Assembly: GCA_035041965.1 (NCBI GenBank) | Contig: JAPYMA010000657.1 | Span: 1 to 64,000 of the forward strand | Origin: Anisakis pegreffii | Taxonomy: Eukaryota > Nematoda > Chromadorea > Rhabditida > Anisakidae | Direction of reading: 5' to 3' | DNA: 64,000 bases | Shown here: positions 50,511 through 64,000 of the stretch, one piece after another | Layout: every line of letters begins with the position of its first letter | Numbering within the stretch: the stretch's first letter is position 1 | Made by a program: the position numbers and the translations under genes | Notes under the pieces: model-generated | The model's input: the letters and a program-made list of their open reading frames with translations, nothing else | Database searches by the model: none | What the model was told of the DNA's origin: nothing

Positions 50511-53500
50511 TTAAACTTCGGTGGGAACAGCCGTTCGAAATTCATCACTGGGTGAGAATTGAGTCTGTGTTTGTGACTGTGACTGATTGGGCTGAGGTTC
50601 ACGTGCATTTGAGGAGTTTGAAACAGCGTTATTGGTGGTTGCTGTGGATGAGGATGATGCCAGGGTTTGATCGAACGACGATGGCGGCTGGCTGGACTCT
50701 GCGTTTCTTTTCGTCGACTCGTTAAAACTCGTAACTGCTTCAGGGGGTGGAGTTTGCGGACAGTTCTCTATGTCGGCAATTATACTCACACTCAGAATGA
50801 ATTTATCGCTGAAATACAATAAATATTATAATTATTATTATTGGAATGTCCTTTTAATGAGTCTATTTGAGACACTTGATGCAATATCGCAATCAGTTTT
50901 TCTTTCGTCAAATCTCACCGAGTTCCTTTATCTCAAAAGTTAATTTGAAACCATTCGTGATGTGAACACGTACTGAAAGCAGTCATTTGCGATATGTTCC
51001 TGGAATGGACCCTTGTTGGATGTCACAAGAAATGCTTGCTAGGAAGTTGGACAGCGATGAAAACTAACTGTCAGAAGAAGGAAGGATCACAACTCGATAC
51101 GTGCTAGATTCGATTTAGTTAGTATGTATGACGTGGTTTCTTTTCTAATACCTACAAGTTTTTGCCTAAGGCATAACCATAATCAGCCATTTAATTATGT
51201 CACTTCATTGTGATATTCTTCATAAACGTTCTCGCTGTATCCAAATGTCAAAAAGTATTTTTGGAATAGGTGAAGGAGTGATGTAATCCACAAATGGGTA
51301 TGAAAACACTAAAGTGGGTCTGTGAAATTTCGTTCACAGAACGTCGCCACCACGAAAAGTTTTAGTTGTTGTAGGCTTATGACTGAGTGAAGATGATTAA
51401 AAAAGCCAAAAAAAGTGTTGAGATTCTCTTTGACAAGACGAATCTCATCGATTTCTTTTTTGGCTTCTACACTAGACCGCACCCACTGAGTCGATAAAAA
51501 TGAATATATGATGATTTACGGAAGAAAATGATTATATTATGACTTCAATTTGCTTAATTAAACGGAATCTTTGCCGAGAAAACTGAACCAATTGCTGTGA
51601 ATGACAAAAGCAGAACAAACTTTGGATCGTATTTATGACAAAGAGCGATCAGCGATGGTTCTTTACGTTCTTCGACAAGCGATGCGATCGTGTAGTAGAA
51701 GAGTAATTGATCAACACTGACGCTGGCCAGTGCTGACCATCCCTGGTTCACGTAATGCTGTGCCAAGTACGCCGAACCCAAACGCAGATTCACAGATCCT
51801 CGTCCACGTGACGAATACCCTTCACGCGCTATTTTCGACATGAACCACTGTGCTTCCGGGTCCTCACGAACCTTCAATTGTAAACTTTAGCGATAATAAT
51901 GCTCGCAAAGTTGTTGAACGACGAATATTCAGTGCGAAGAGTCTGCGAGAATTTTTCAATGGATGGTGTTAGAGGTATGAACGAGCGTTGCGAATGTTAC
52001 AAATAAAGGATATTGCAACATTTGCAATTGCTGAAGGAATATTGCAAATAAAGTGATTAACCTTCATGATGACATCCTTACAGAGTGTGTTTATACGTGC
52101 AAACGAACAACGTTCTCTGTGACTGTTCCAGTCAAGTTCGCGACAGTTCCGACTGCAGTAATACGTATAGCAGTGTTTGCACGAGATGTACTGTAAACGA
52201 GCAGCGCTCAACTCTCTTGTCTTGTGACACCGCGAACATCGTACAAATAGCCGTTCGTTCTGAAACGCTGACATTGATTGGATTCAACGCTTGCGTTTGG
52301 AATGAAGTGGATTGTGGTTGTCGTCGAAGTTCGAATTAGAATTATTGAAAAAAAAATCATTGATGCAATCACAAAGAAATCGCTCAACGAAACAACCTTC
52401 AAAAGACGCTCAGCATCGGCTGGATCACGAGTAACCTGTTCCATGAGCATATGGTTTTTCGTGTAGATTCCAGGACCAAAAATATTTGCACTAGTTAGAT
52501 CACTGAAATTTGCTGATTTTGCCTCATCGAATCATTGAAATAATTTCGATGGATCATCGCTGATTTCTATTAAGTTGTCGTTTCATTATCTCACGAAAAA
52601 GATTCGCTCGAATTTCAAAATTTTACTCACGAAATGAGAATCAATGAAAATTATTGTTTCGAAGCACTTGCAGGTATGTATTGCTGCACACCTGTAAGTG
52701 CTGACAAGAACGTAATTTTACTGGAAGAAAGTCATTGTCGATCTAAATTGCGTAAAATCGAAAAGACATTAGCACGCCTAACAAGTGGATACAATGTTCA
52801 ACAGTAACTGACAGCTTGATTATTCTTCGAACGGAAAATGTCAGCATCAAGAGACAAACCTCGAATCCTCACTATAAGACGTGTTTGCAGGTGATGGTTT
52901 CGTTTGCTCAAATATACTATCCAAGACCTCTTCAATTGTGACACGTCCACCGTAGCGTAGTTGCGCTTGACCTGTTTATTTCAACGAATTTATCAACTAA
53001 ACCTTTTGTTTCTGGTATTATTTCATCGATTGGTAGAATTTTATCAGTTCTGACATTGCGATAAGTAATCCTTCACAATTGCAAAAATTAATGGACAATA
53101 ATAGATGGCTTATAGCAATGATAGAGTATATAATTCGCACAACGAAGATATTTCAAATGGAGGAAGCACTCACCCGCTGTATCACTCGGTCCAACGAATG
53201 TATCTGCAACCTCGATCACACGTGAATGTCTGAAAATAGTTAAGATAAGTCACAAATGTGCTAATCAAGGTTCGGTTCATTCATCCATTTCAGCTATGGT
53301 TAGGTTTATCTTCAGTAACAAATGTAGTGACGGGGAATGTAGTGACGAATGGGCATTCATTTCGTATGCTTCAACACGTATTATTCACATATTTCAGGCT
53401 ACAATTTAGATCCGACCGAGAGACGCAATTGGGGAATTATTGAATAATACAATGGCAGTAGTGCAAGCTTCTGATATCGCAGCTAAAGGAAACAAATGAC

Positions 53501-56500
53501 ATAACTGACCTATCTCTGGGTAGGTTCCAGTTTGATGGGACATCAGTAACAGTGTATCCGGGTAACTGTTTGGTAGAATCTGATGCGACGACATCTGTCG
53601 ATCTGGTAGTTGCCATTGATACTGTACCCTAAATCAGTAAGCCATTTTGATAAGATTTCTTTAGTGATCAAGGGAATTGATCCCATGAAAATATTTGAGT
53701 ACTTTGTTTTATTGAAGACAAATTCATTGATTCATCCGAAATTCACTAAATGAATGCACTCATTTAAACAAATTCATTGCAAACAAGGAACTGAATTTCA
53801 TCATCAATACTTCCAAACCCTTCGCACTTAACAATATTCCATCGAAACCACATTTTCTCGCGTTAATTTCGGTTGCAACTGTCAGATAATTTATATGTTC
53901 GTGGAAATAATCAGCAAAATGAACTAATGTCCTATGAAACTCAACGATTCAAAGCAGTTTCATGCAGTAACACCGTAACCTTCACAACGCAAAATCAGCA
54001 GGCATTCATCTCAAGCAATTGGGCCATAATAAGATACAATTGTTCTTTGCAATAGCTGGCTCAACTGGTCCTTCGCTCGAGAGCTTTTTATCGTTGATTT
54101 TCGCTTATTCCATTTATCAATATTTTGAGTAATGCCAACTGCGAGCAAAAACAGTCATCGACGAATTTCGCTCAGCAATATTACACGATGCTATGGGTTT
54201 CGATGCTGTGCATGGTAACGTCGATAAAAGGAACACGTTCCATCATCCTCATCAAATAAATGTTTTTGAAGCGAAATGAAGAGAGAAGAATCAAGCAAAA
54301 AGGTAAAATTGAATGCATGCAAACAAAGGGAAAGCGTGAAGAAGCATTTATTCAGCAAAAGAATATAATCAACATAAATACAAACAAGCATGTGCTATCA
54401 CCAACGACATCACTCAAAAAATCACATCAATCAAATAATACTCATTGTTAATAAAATCAAACAAATTTATTAAGATTTGTTCATCAATGAAATCAAAGCT
54501 TCATAAAGTGAACATTCATCGAGAACCCAGCAACCATTTACGGATTATTAAATCAAAAGCAACACAAGTGTCGATCAAACTGCTGCATTGAAATAAGACT
54601 TTAAGCTCAAAATGAGATTAGCAGCACAGGAAAGCTTTTGATAAAATGAGGTGATTGAAGCATTGAGGGTGATATAGTTGGGTTATGAGGAGCTATTTGG
54701 GGGTGATACCTTTCGAATATGCGTGAACGTTTGTACAGTTACTTTTCGATATATCACTGACTGTACTGCAGTAGCCTGCACAGGAATTTGGTCATTTAAC
54801 CAAATCAGCGATTAGGGTTTTGTCACAGAGGAAAGAAAGCACAGCACATGCAAGAAAGCGTAGAGGATGACAGAAATTGAGGGGTAATATTGAAGCAACA
54901 AAACTACCATCAGCACAAGCAATACGAGCGGTATGGAAATTCGTGATTAGAATATTTGCATTCCTGTATATCGTTCTCGTCAGATTCAAAACATTTGAAT
55001 CTGAGAAGGGCGATATAGGGAACTGTGAAAAAGCAGAAATATCAGTTGAAGCTTTCAGAAATATTAATAACGCGAAGTCACGAAATCGGACAATGCAATA
55101 CAGGATGCAATCGAAATACTGAATTCTGATAGAGTGACCGTTCGAGAAATTTCGAGGGAAAACCCAACTGAAGATTACGAATGAAACGCCTTCGTAATCA
55201 CATCGAACAGATGACACATTGCATATCACCGTTCAAAGAGCACAAACCTTTCTGTCGTCAACACCCAACTGATGTAACGACGAACGACTTCTACGCATTT
55301 CCTCGATTTCATTCTTGTACTTATCGAACATTCCATACGGTATTAAGTCAGTGGTCAGAGTTTGCATCGCCGGCTCGCTGGATTCGTAGCGATCAGTTCG
55401 TTCGATTCGTGGTGCATATGAGGACGACGATGAATAGGTGTGAACATCACTCGTCTTTGTTTGATAGGTTGTTGTCGAACGTGGCTCAGACCTATCGAAT
55501 GATGCGTCTAAATTGGTTTCTTTTGTGACCTTCTTCTCACGATACCAATCAGGAACGTGCAACTTCTCCGTCGATTTACGGAATCGCATTTCATGCTCTG
55601 ACACATTCGGTGTCTTCTCACCGAATTTTTGCAGTTCATTTTCCGGTGGAGCCGACTCTTCACGCATTCTGAAATCAACAATCGTACATTTTCCAAAATA
55701 TCATCGCTATAATGTAACTTAACTCATTTTTTTAAAACTCAACTATAAATTTTCAAGACGAGTGAATGATATCTCTTCCTTGAATACATGTATTACAACC
55801 ATTTTAAATGCTGAAATGAAACGACTAATTTCTTTTGGTTTGTTTTCATCAGATCGTGAACTGCTGTAAAGATTATCTACTTCATCGAAGGCTCCTCTGA
55901 CAGAGCATACATTTGTTTTTTTTTTCTTTCAAATAATCACTATTTACCAGAAATTTTCCCAAGAATGGAAGTAATCGACCAAGTCAGTGAAACCGAAATC
56001 GTAAGTGATGAAATAAAACGAAGGAATGAAAACGCAACGCTCACTTGCTATCCATCAAGTAATCAGCACTCTTCGATCGTGCGTGACTCGCTTCAGTCTC
56101 AGTCTGATCACGTCGACTTCGTCTCGAATAATCCATCACAGATCCAGAACGATGAACGTCATCTAGGTTCGTCTCTTCCACCTTAAAATTCAATCAACCA
56201 TTGTAAAATTATGAACTTTTACAGTGCAACAATACAAATTTGGGCTGCTCACCCGTTGTGCTTACAGTAGACTTTAGAACTGAACACATTGCCTAATTAT
56301 GAATGCAGTGAGTATTTTTGCTAGAATGAACTTCACTTGCTGACTGTGAAAAAATCACCGTAAAAATCTTTCAGAGATAAGTTCAGCAATTGATTGTTTC
56401 TTGGACGAGTGAGTTAGTTTAGTGCGGATTAATAAACATATCGCCTAATTATGAATGCAGTGAGCATTCGAATTACCTATAAAAATGTAGCTATCCCTTT

Positions 56501-59500
56501 CGGTGATGTCATAATATAAACGAAATGCAAAAAACTGCTGCCGAACAAATCATTCAACCGTGTTTAGGTGTTATTAAGTTACTGAAATGCGCTACGGAGC
56601 AAAGATAGGGACAAATCTAAACAAAGGAGAGAGATTTCAACGAATTGGTAATCTTGACAAAGGGATAGTGCTTTCAACGAACAATCGGAAACAAATAAAC
56701 ACATTCGCTTGCTGGAAAAACGATTGAGTATCTCAAAATCTATGGAAAAGTCACAAACTAAGAGTCAAAACATGATATTGTTCGAGTCAGCAAAAGAACA
56801 GGTTTTGGTACATCGGTTTGTTCTTATGAAAAATGCTCCAAGGGAATGGATGGATGGATGGATGGTTGACACCGCATTATCGAAACTTTTTGTTGCAGAC
56901 TACTCAGTGACCATTCTACCTGACGAGCAATCCACAGGATATCGATGTTTTGAAAGCATACAGTGGAAACAGTTGACATAACGCGATAAGCAGAAGTTGT
57001 ACGGTTATCATTATTATTTGAGGGTAATTTCTAGTATTGATGAGGTTTGTAAGCGAATCGAAACTAATGCAACACATTCCCCAAAAAGTGGCACCGCACC
57101 TGTCGATGGGTGGATGCAACATCGCGAAGTCCCGTATCCAGGTTTGTCTCCAGGTAACACGTTGACCAGTCTCGACTTCGGCTATACAAATTCGGTTGCG
57201 ACATGCGATGTCTATAGTTGGCCCAATTGCGTTGTGCTTTCGTCATCAAACGTCTATATTCCTGCGAAGCAACCCGCATGAAAGAAGAAGCAGAAGCAAC
57301 AAGCAACAATCAACCAACAATTTGATCAATTTCACAGCAGTAAAACAAGAACATTCCAATCTTAGTCCTAAGGACTCAACGATAACTTTGTTCATGTAAC
57401 AAACAACACTCTAACATCTTCCGAGAGACAGAAAAGCTCGAAAATAGATTCCTTAAACTGTATACACACTCAACATAGTATCGCATCAAGTGAGGCGTGA
57501 TCTGTCATCTGTTTTCTCATTTACAGTTGTATCGCCTTATGGAAGCACTCAGAAAGGACCATTGGTCAAAGCATCAACATTAAATGACTGTTTAAATGAA
57601 AAGCTGAACAGAGGAATGCGAGTTTGATTATGTAGAAGAAACATGAACAATAAGCGATAAAGCAACGGAACAATCAGTGAATCTGGACAACAGTAGGAGG
57701 TGAAATTGAACAGGTGAAGAAGCATTTCAAAGGAGATAATCTGTAAGCATATCCGAAGGACTGAATCAAACATTCCATTATTGTTAGGTTTATGAATTTG
57801 AGTATTTCGTTGAAATGGAACGATAAAGGATACCCAATTCAATGAACGGGTACTGAAACTAACTTGATCATAAGGGCTTGGACCAACACGTGGATAAGGC
57901 TGCAAATCCGTGCCAGTCTTTGGTATCCAATCACCATTGCTGTAGGTTTGTTGCGGGAACGTTCCTCGATATTCGGGTCGAGGACGTTGCAGATCTTCTT
58001 GTGATTGACGGAAACGATCACCGTAAGGATCTGGAATGATGTTGTATAAGTGAGAGGCTCCAAGAAGATCCCATCATCCAAAAAGGCAATTTTATATCAA
58101 TCTTCGCATCAGTCGATGAATGTTCTCCAAGCAACATTGTTTGGCAAATGAATCAGTGTGAAGGTAGAATGGCATACACGCATAAGAATCAAGGCTGTAA
58201 TCCAAACAAAAAACTTAGAAAAATCACTGATTGATACCGGATGTAGGGCTGGTATCTGTAGACAAGAACTCTTTCCTGGCCTTCTCCATTTTGGATTTAT
58301 AACGACTGGTTCGTCGCGATGAACCGCGCGTCAAATCATCATCATCAGTTGATCGACGAGGGTGGTAGATACGTTCTTTGGCAAATGACGTTAATCCAGA
58401 CTCAGGCGACTGCTCTAGGGATGTGATTCTCTCTCTGAATCATTATCACACTTTCAAGCGAGTCATAAAAATTAGTTCGAAAAGGTAACATGCTCTGTGC
58501 GAACCTAAATACATCAATAATTTTGTTCTGACTAAAACATCATCATGTCTCACGATTATTTTGATGGCCATGAAAACACCATACTGACGTAATATAAATT
58601 AGATTCATCATGGCTTTTAACATCTAAAGCTCACTGGATCATAAGTACACTTCTGATGCTTTCAATATCCATCAGTCTTTCAATATTGAGTGGTTGAAGT
58701 AACCGAGGGAAGGGTTCTCAAAACAAGCTTAGCAGATGTTGTGGAGTAGGACCGCTTGAATGAGCACACGCTCTTTCGCTTTAACTTTTTACTTTAGTTT
58801 TGTTACAGTTCATTTGATGATTATGTTACATGCCTGAGACACCATGAAATCATGTGAACGATTTATGTTCATTTCTAAACTACATTCTGCATATTCATCC
58901 TAGGGAAAGTCATTCTCTTATCAATGTTTTTAATCGAAAGGACTGAACGATCACTGCTTGGTGAAGTTCTGATCCAAAATTTGTTTCTTTCTTTGGAATG
59001 CATCAAATTGATCTGAATACCGATAATAGGATCATCTTTTTAAGAGCAGATTCCAGCATTTTTTAAAGTGCTGATAAGAACTGTGGCTACAGAAACGCGG
59101 TTGTGCAGCAAATCAAATCTGTCCAAGTATTGATTGCTCTGCCTAATCTCATGCCTGCCGCATCTAAACGAATTAATAAAAAAATGCTAAAAATAATGAG
59201 TTGAATGACGATCAACATTTTGTTCTGGTGATGAGTACTAGTAAATGCTATCTGTTTGCATTGAGTTTCAATGAGTATAAAGTATGCGTCTAGGTTGAAT
59301 GGTGCTTAATGACAAGAAATGAGTTGCGCTTAACATTCGATAGTGTAACGAACGCTTCGAATAGCTGCAAGAATGCTTTTAAGATGAAGGTCTCTCAAAT
59401 TTCCATGAGGTGTATTGTTGTCCGTAGGAGTGTCACAAGAAGCGTGATGGTATGAGGCATTTTATTCGAGAAATAATTCATTATTCATTTATTTGATAGT

Positions 59501-62500
59501 AAAATTGAAGCGATATCGAAATACGAAGAAATCAACAGCACAAAATTAGCCAAACAGTATTTAGTTGTACGCCAGTACCATCACGATCACTTGTGTCAAT
59601 ACCTCCTTCTCCAATAAATGATCTCATTCCCAAATTGTTTTCATTCACTATTCGCCTATGAATGCTCGATCGCATACAATAACTAAGTACTGCTTGACTA
59701 ACTAATACAACATAAATGAGCACACACCCAAACCCAGACCCAGATTCAGACACACACGCCCATTAAGTGAATTGGCATAGTGAGTAGTTAATGAGTTAAA
59801 AGCAGTACATCTGATTCAGAGGTTAGTGTTATTCGAAACGATTGGTGCGTTGTGCTTAAGTGAATATCAATTGCGTTTACAATATCAAGATAATCAAACA
59901 CCAAACAACACGAGTATCTACGAGTATCAATTGGAGATTATGAAAGATAGTTGAAAAAAGAGCATCATTAGTATGGCAGTTGCATTTGAGATACGTTCGC
60001 ACTCATTGAACTTGATCATTGGACAATGGAATACTTCCGAGATGCGCAATGCTGGCAGCAGTCAGCATCTTCGACAATTAAGTAGCTGCTCAAAACGCAT
60101 GTTTTTAATTGGATCAGCTCGATACTCACATTCTGATTATGAGTACTGAAATTGGCAACGAGATCTCAAAGCAAGTTTAAGCGATGATCTGTACAGAAAG
60201 TTGCAGAAGCTAGTCCACAAATCAAGACGATGAATGGCAAGCGCAACCGAAGAAACACAAAAAATGCATAAAGTGTGAGATATATCAAATGCAAATGCAT
60301 CATCTCCAACATAAAAAGTTGAAAATTTCCGTTGAAAACGCAAATAAAACTGATCAGGAATCAGCCAGCAAGAAGGCACAAATACTGAATGTTAGAATGG
60401 TTCTGATAGAATATATATATAAATTTCTATTTCAAAAATTTAATAACCATAGGCAATGGAATGACGCGAGAAAAGTGAAGGTGGAGTGATCATAGCGAGG
60501 TATCGGAACAAAAGAATTCGATAACGACATCCTATTGGTTGCTATGCACTCCCGTCCTATTTGTTGCTATCCAATTAGTTGGAATTCATTTTCGAAACAT
60601 TCTCAGAGAGCGCAATAATGAAAAATTTTCGACTGGTCAGTTTCACTTTATTTTAGTTGTATGAAATGGAAACCGTGTCTAATGCGCAATTATATTGCAC
60701 CATATCTAAGGCGTCACTGTCATCAGTGGAAGTGGCTTTGAAAGAGAAATGAGTTGTTCTAGAAGCAGGTTGATGACAACTTAAAAATACCTTGGCTCAT
60801 CAGCCCAATAGGTTCGATCAACTCTCTCGATGACTTGTCGTTCAACCTTTGTGGTCACATCATCCAGATTTTCACGCGATCCAAATGGTTGCGATAGGTT
60901 TTCTCTTGAAAAATATGGAGCTTTAGTGAGTTTTTCGAGTGTCTCGTGCGATGTGAGCGTATCACGACGTCTGTTATCGGCATCTAATTGCGACAGTAGA
61001 CGTCGCTTCTCGGCTTCCATTTTCTCCTTCTCCTCGATTTCACGAGCCAACTGATCGAGTTTATCGCGGCTTCGTCGATCCTCACGACGGCGTAACGCCT
61101 CACGTTCAACTGCCTCACGTCTCTCCTTTTCGCGCAATTCTGCGTTACGTCTCTCATGCTCACGAATTTCAGCAATACGTCTCTCGTCCTCTTGTCTGTA
61201 ACCAAATATCAATTACTGATTACATACATCGACCTTTTGAATGCTTGCAGCTGGTGAATTTAAAATGGTTTCATTGAATTCACAAGTTAAAATGGTTTCA
61301 TTGAATTCACAAGTTCATTGGTTTTCTGAGTCTAGAGCATTTTGTATCCCTCCCCCACTGCTGGAAAAAGTCCTAGCCACGGCACTGATAAGTGGTATTA
61401 TTACTTCACGCTGAAAGAGACTTCAAAATGATATTTTTCAAAGTATCTCTGAGTAATCAGATAGCTTAAAACTGCGGCTAACCAACAAGTTCTACAAAAC
61501 ACGAAAGGACTTCTGAAAAGGAAACGAAACTGGTGAGAACGTCGCGACAATCTACTTACCTCTCTTTAGCACGTCGTTCAGCCTCCAACCGCTCTAGCTC
61601 CTTCATCTCCTGTGCTTTTCGTTCCAGTGCCGTAAGTTGCTCATCTCGTTGCATTGCCGCAATTCGCGCTGCGCGTCTATAATAGTTGGGATTAATAACT
61701 GCACAGGATTCTGGGATTTTGACTGCTGATCCCTCATCCCCAAATTTTTTCGCTGAAAAATCCCGAGACATTCCGCACACTCAATCGGTTCGAGTGAACT
61801 GTAACCGATCGGAATGAATACAAAATATTCAATCTTCATCAATAAATTGCCAGCTGCATCCTTAGAAGCTTTACAGTTGAATACAGTTAATATTTAACCG
61901 AACCGTAATTCAGCGTTCTTATAAGTTAAGTTAAAGAATGCTAGATTACGATACTCATTCTCCTCTATCAATACTCTCAAAATGATCCAATCAGAACCTT
62001 TCTTGAGCGGCCCGTTCGATCTCAGCCAACTTCTCACGTTCGAGTTCCTCTTCCATCTGTCGCTCACGTTCTCTTCTGATTGCTTCCCTCCGTTCCATTT
62101 CACGTCTTTCCGCTTCTTTCCTCTCTTCCTCTTGCCGTTCCCTCTCCTTCCTCTCATCCTCCAATCGTTCTTGCTCACGTCTTTCAGCAGCTCTTCGTTG
62201 CTCATCACGTAACTCCTTCTCACGTCTTTCATCCTCCTTAATAATCACTCGCTTCATTACAAATCAAAACTTTCAGCACTTTTTCATTAAAAATATTCGC
62301 GGCCAACACGGAACGAAAGCGAATTTCTCTGCAGCACGGCTTGTAAACGGAATGCTTTTGAACTGCGATCAGATGCAGCAAAAGCACTGTCACTTACTAT
62401 TAGGAATGTTCACTATTCAAAAAACTCATCAATCATGGTGACTAGTGCTTATTTTCTGAAAAAAAAAAACCGTGGAAAATCTATCAGATGGGAATGAGCG

Positions 62501-64000
62501 ATTGAAATCAATCGAACACAAATTGATCTCATAGTTAGGAAAACAACTGGTGCACAACGAGTGGACCAACCAAGCGCTGACGTTCTTTGCGTTCCGCATC
62601 TTGTCTCTCGAACTCGAGACGTTCTTGCTCTTTGCGCAGATTCTCGATTCGCTCCTTCTCAATCCGTTCAGCTAAACGACGTTGCGTCTCGCGCTCGTCA
62701 GCTTTTCTCTTCAACTCGGCCAGCATTTCGGCATCTCTTGAAAACACATATTGTTAATCTCAAACGATGCAATCAGGTCTCGATGAATTTCTATGGATAA
62801 TATTAATCATTCATTTGCGATGCATAATTATGAATGCATAATCTTGCTTATATGCATAATATTATAAATTTCTTGAATGTTTCAGATTAAGTGTGCATAA
62901 TTTTGATAAGATCATGATAGTGTGATCATGCACTGCACCCAAAAATCACAATTAGATGTTTCTGCATTCAAGAAGTGACAGCACTATAAAGTTCCCCACC
63001 TTCGTTCCTGCTCTCTACGACGCCTTTCTCGATTCTCCTCTTCAAGACGTTCAGCTTCATGTAACTCAGCTTCTCGTCGCTGAGCCTCAAGCAACTCTTG
63101 TTCGATTCGTAGCAACTCCTTCTTCTCTCTAGCGATTCTCTCGTGCTCCAAACGCTCTCGTTCCAGTCTTTCAGCTTCTTCACGTTCCTTCTCCTTCTCG
63201 ATCCTTTCACGCTCCTGTCTTTCACGTTTAATCCTCTCAATTCTCTCGATCTCCAGTCGTTCAGTCTCGATTCGCTCTCGTTCTCGTCTCTCACGTTCCT
63301 GTCTTTCCTTCTCAGCCTTTTCCCTCTCGAGACGTTCCCTCTCCCGTTCCATTCGCTCTCTTTCCAACTTTTCTCGTTCTTTGCGTTCCTCTTCCAGCCT
63401 GAGAGAAAACTTTTTTGAGAATTATTCATCATCGGTCAAGTGAGAAGAATATTGCTAATAATGAGAATCGGACGGAATTCCGGAGAATCTTGACGATATC
63501 GAATGAAGTTTGACAAATCACTAAAACATTTTTTCCGAACTCTCAACAATCTGTAAAATTACGGAGAGAAGCAGCATGAATTGAGTCTAACTAAAACTCA
63601 GCTCATCTTCCATTGTTTATGGAACAGAAATAAAGGTCATGAAAGCAAAGCACAGTCTTTTTTGTTCAGGAAGTCAGCATCGCAGCCAATGCATTTCACT
63701 TATGAAACTTCATAATGCAAAGCACCGAAGATCTAATCGCCGACTGTTTATTGTGGTTAAAATGCGACTGTTTAGAAACAAGATGTTTAGCATCGTATTC
63801 AGAACAGTGTCCCTAATGTGAAAATGTATGGTATATTGTATCTCATCAACAACGCTCAACAATTATGAAACGAAAGATATCAATCTGGAGAAAAGCACAC
63901 AAAATACAACACGAAATCCACTATTACCGTATTCTCTCCAGCCTATCCTTCTCTAGTGCTCTACGTTTCTCCAATTCTCTCTCTTCCAACATTCGTCGTT
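50511..64000 (-). CDS. ajm-1: AJM-1-like apical junction protein (3' part)
   Basis: AJM-1 is a coiled-coil protein of nematode epithelial apical junctions. The gene runs off the right edge; the 5' end is missing. Exons in coding order: 64000-63928 (partial), 63398-63000, 62736-62571, 62236-61998, 61676-61560, 61195-60791, 58434-58238, 58030-57864, 57261-57100, 56181-56045, 55668-55248, 54775-54710, 53628-53510, 53229-53174, 52971-52860, 52490-52397, 52259-52062, 51871-51621, 50808-50511; about 1225 residues with phases in agreement. The first six exons are a highly charged Glu/Arg coiled coil of some 465 residues. The middle is polar, with [12 protein letters not shown]. The C-terminal part has [15 protein letters not shown], then a MYND-like zinc module (C-x2-C, C-x2-C, C-x3-C, H-x3-C) in exon 52259-52062, then [19 protein letters not shown], ending in a Ser/Gln-rich tail. 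I recognise these C-terminal blocks from AJM1 proteins by memory only. Confidence 0.8.
56291..56464. repeat. 22-bp direct repeat in an AJM-1-like intron
   Basis: GCCTAATTATGAATGCAGTG plus AG occurs at 56291-56312 and again at 56443-56464, within the intron between exons 57261-57100 and 56181-56045. No wider homology was seen between the two sites. Confidence 0.8.
61260..61313. repeat. Two perfect 27-bp tandem units in an AJM-1-like intron
   Basis: A 27-bp unit starting TTAAAATGGTTTCATTGAAT is repeated exactly at 61260-61286 and 61287-61313. About 25 bp further on, 61340-61390, is a GC-richer stretch (CCTCCCCCACTGCTGG, then CCTAGCCACGGCACTG) resembling a transposon relic, unclassified. Confidence 0.85.

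Noticed and set aside
53406..53594. Alternative frame giving [17 protein letters not shown] as an AJM-1 exon
   Set aside because: Only the frame reading [12 protein letters not shown] enters in phase 0 from exon 54775-54710 and leaves in phase 2 into 53229-53174.

Overview
This is a eukaryotic nuclear window of about 37% GC with small introns, most likely from a nematode. The evidence is a CARD-caspase whose small-subunit sequence follows the CED-3 pattern, a nematode-style AJM-1 coiled-coil gene and compact intron-rich genes. Many 3' splice sites are plain AAG rather than the strong TTTTCAG of Caenorhabditis, so I do not name a genus. All gene models were built by hand from reading frame, splice phase and remembered family sequences; no search was run.

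Layout. Positions 690-4425 hold a tandem array of about 15 units of roughly 255-263 bp, each with a tRNA-like head (A-box-like and B-box-like motifs followed closely by a T-run). Then come a caspase (6336-10921, +), a NUP214/NPP-14-type nucleoporin in about 22 exons (13559-25361, +), a TCAIM-like mitochondrial protein in 11 exons (26810-30580, +), a rhodopsin-type GPCR in two exons (33399-35446, -), a DR1/NC2-beta histone-fold repressor in three exons with two introns of 3-4 kb (42139-49889, +), and the 3' part of an AJM-1-like apical-junction gene (50511 to beyond 64000, -, 19 exons visible). Splice phases are consistent through all models.

Non-genic content. There are two short inverted-repeat transposons with 8-bp target-site duplications (36254-36671 intergenic; 44257-44498 inside DR1 intron 1), a 188-bp perfect duplication inside DR1 intron 2, a TTA microsatellite (41110-41279) and several short tandem repeats.

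The genes do not form one pathway: apoptosis, nuclear pore, mitochondrion, neuropeptide-type signalling, basal transcription and epithelial junction. There is no operon-like tight spacing; neighbouring genes are 0.6-6.7 kb apart. The most unusual element is the tRNA-like tandem array at the left end.
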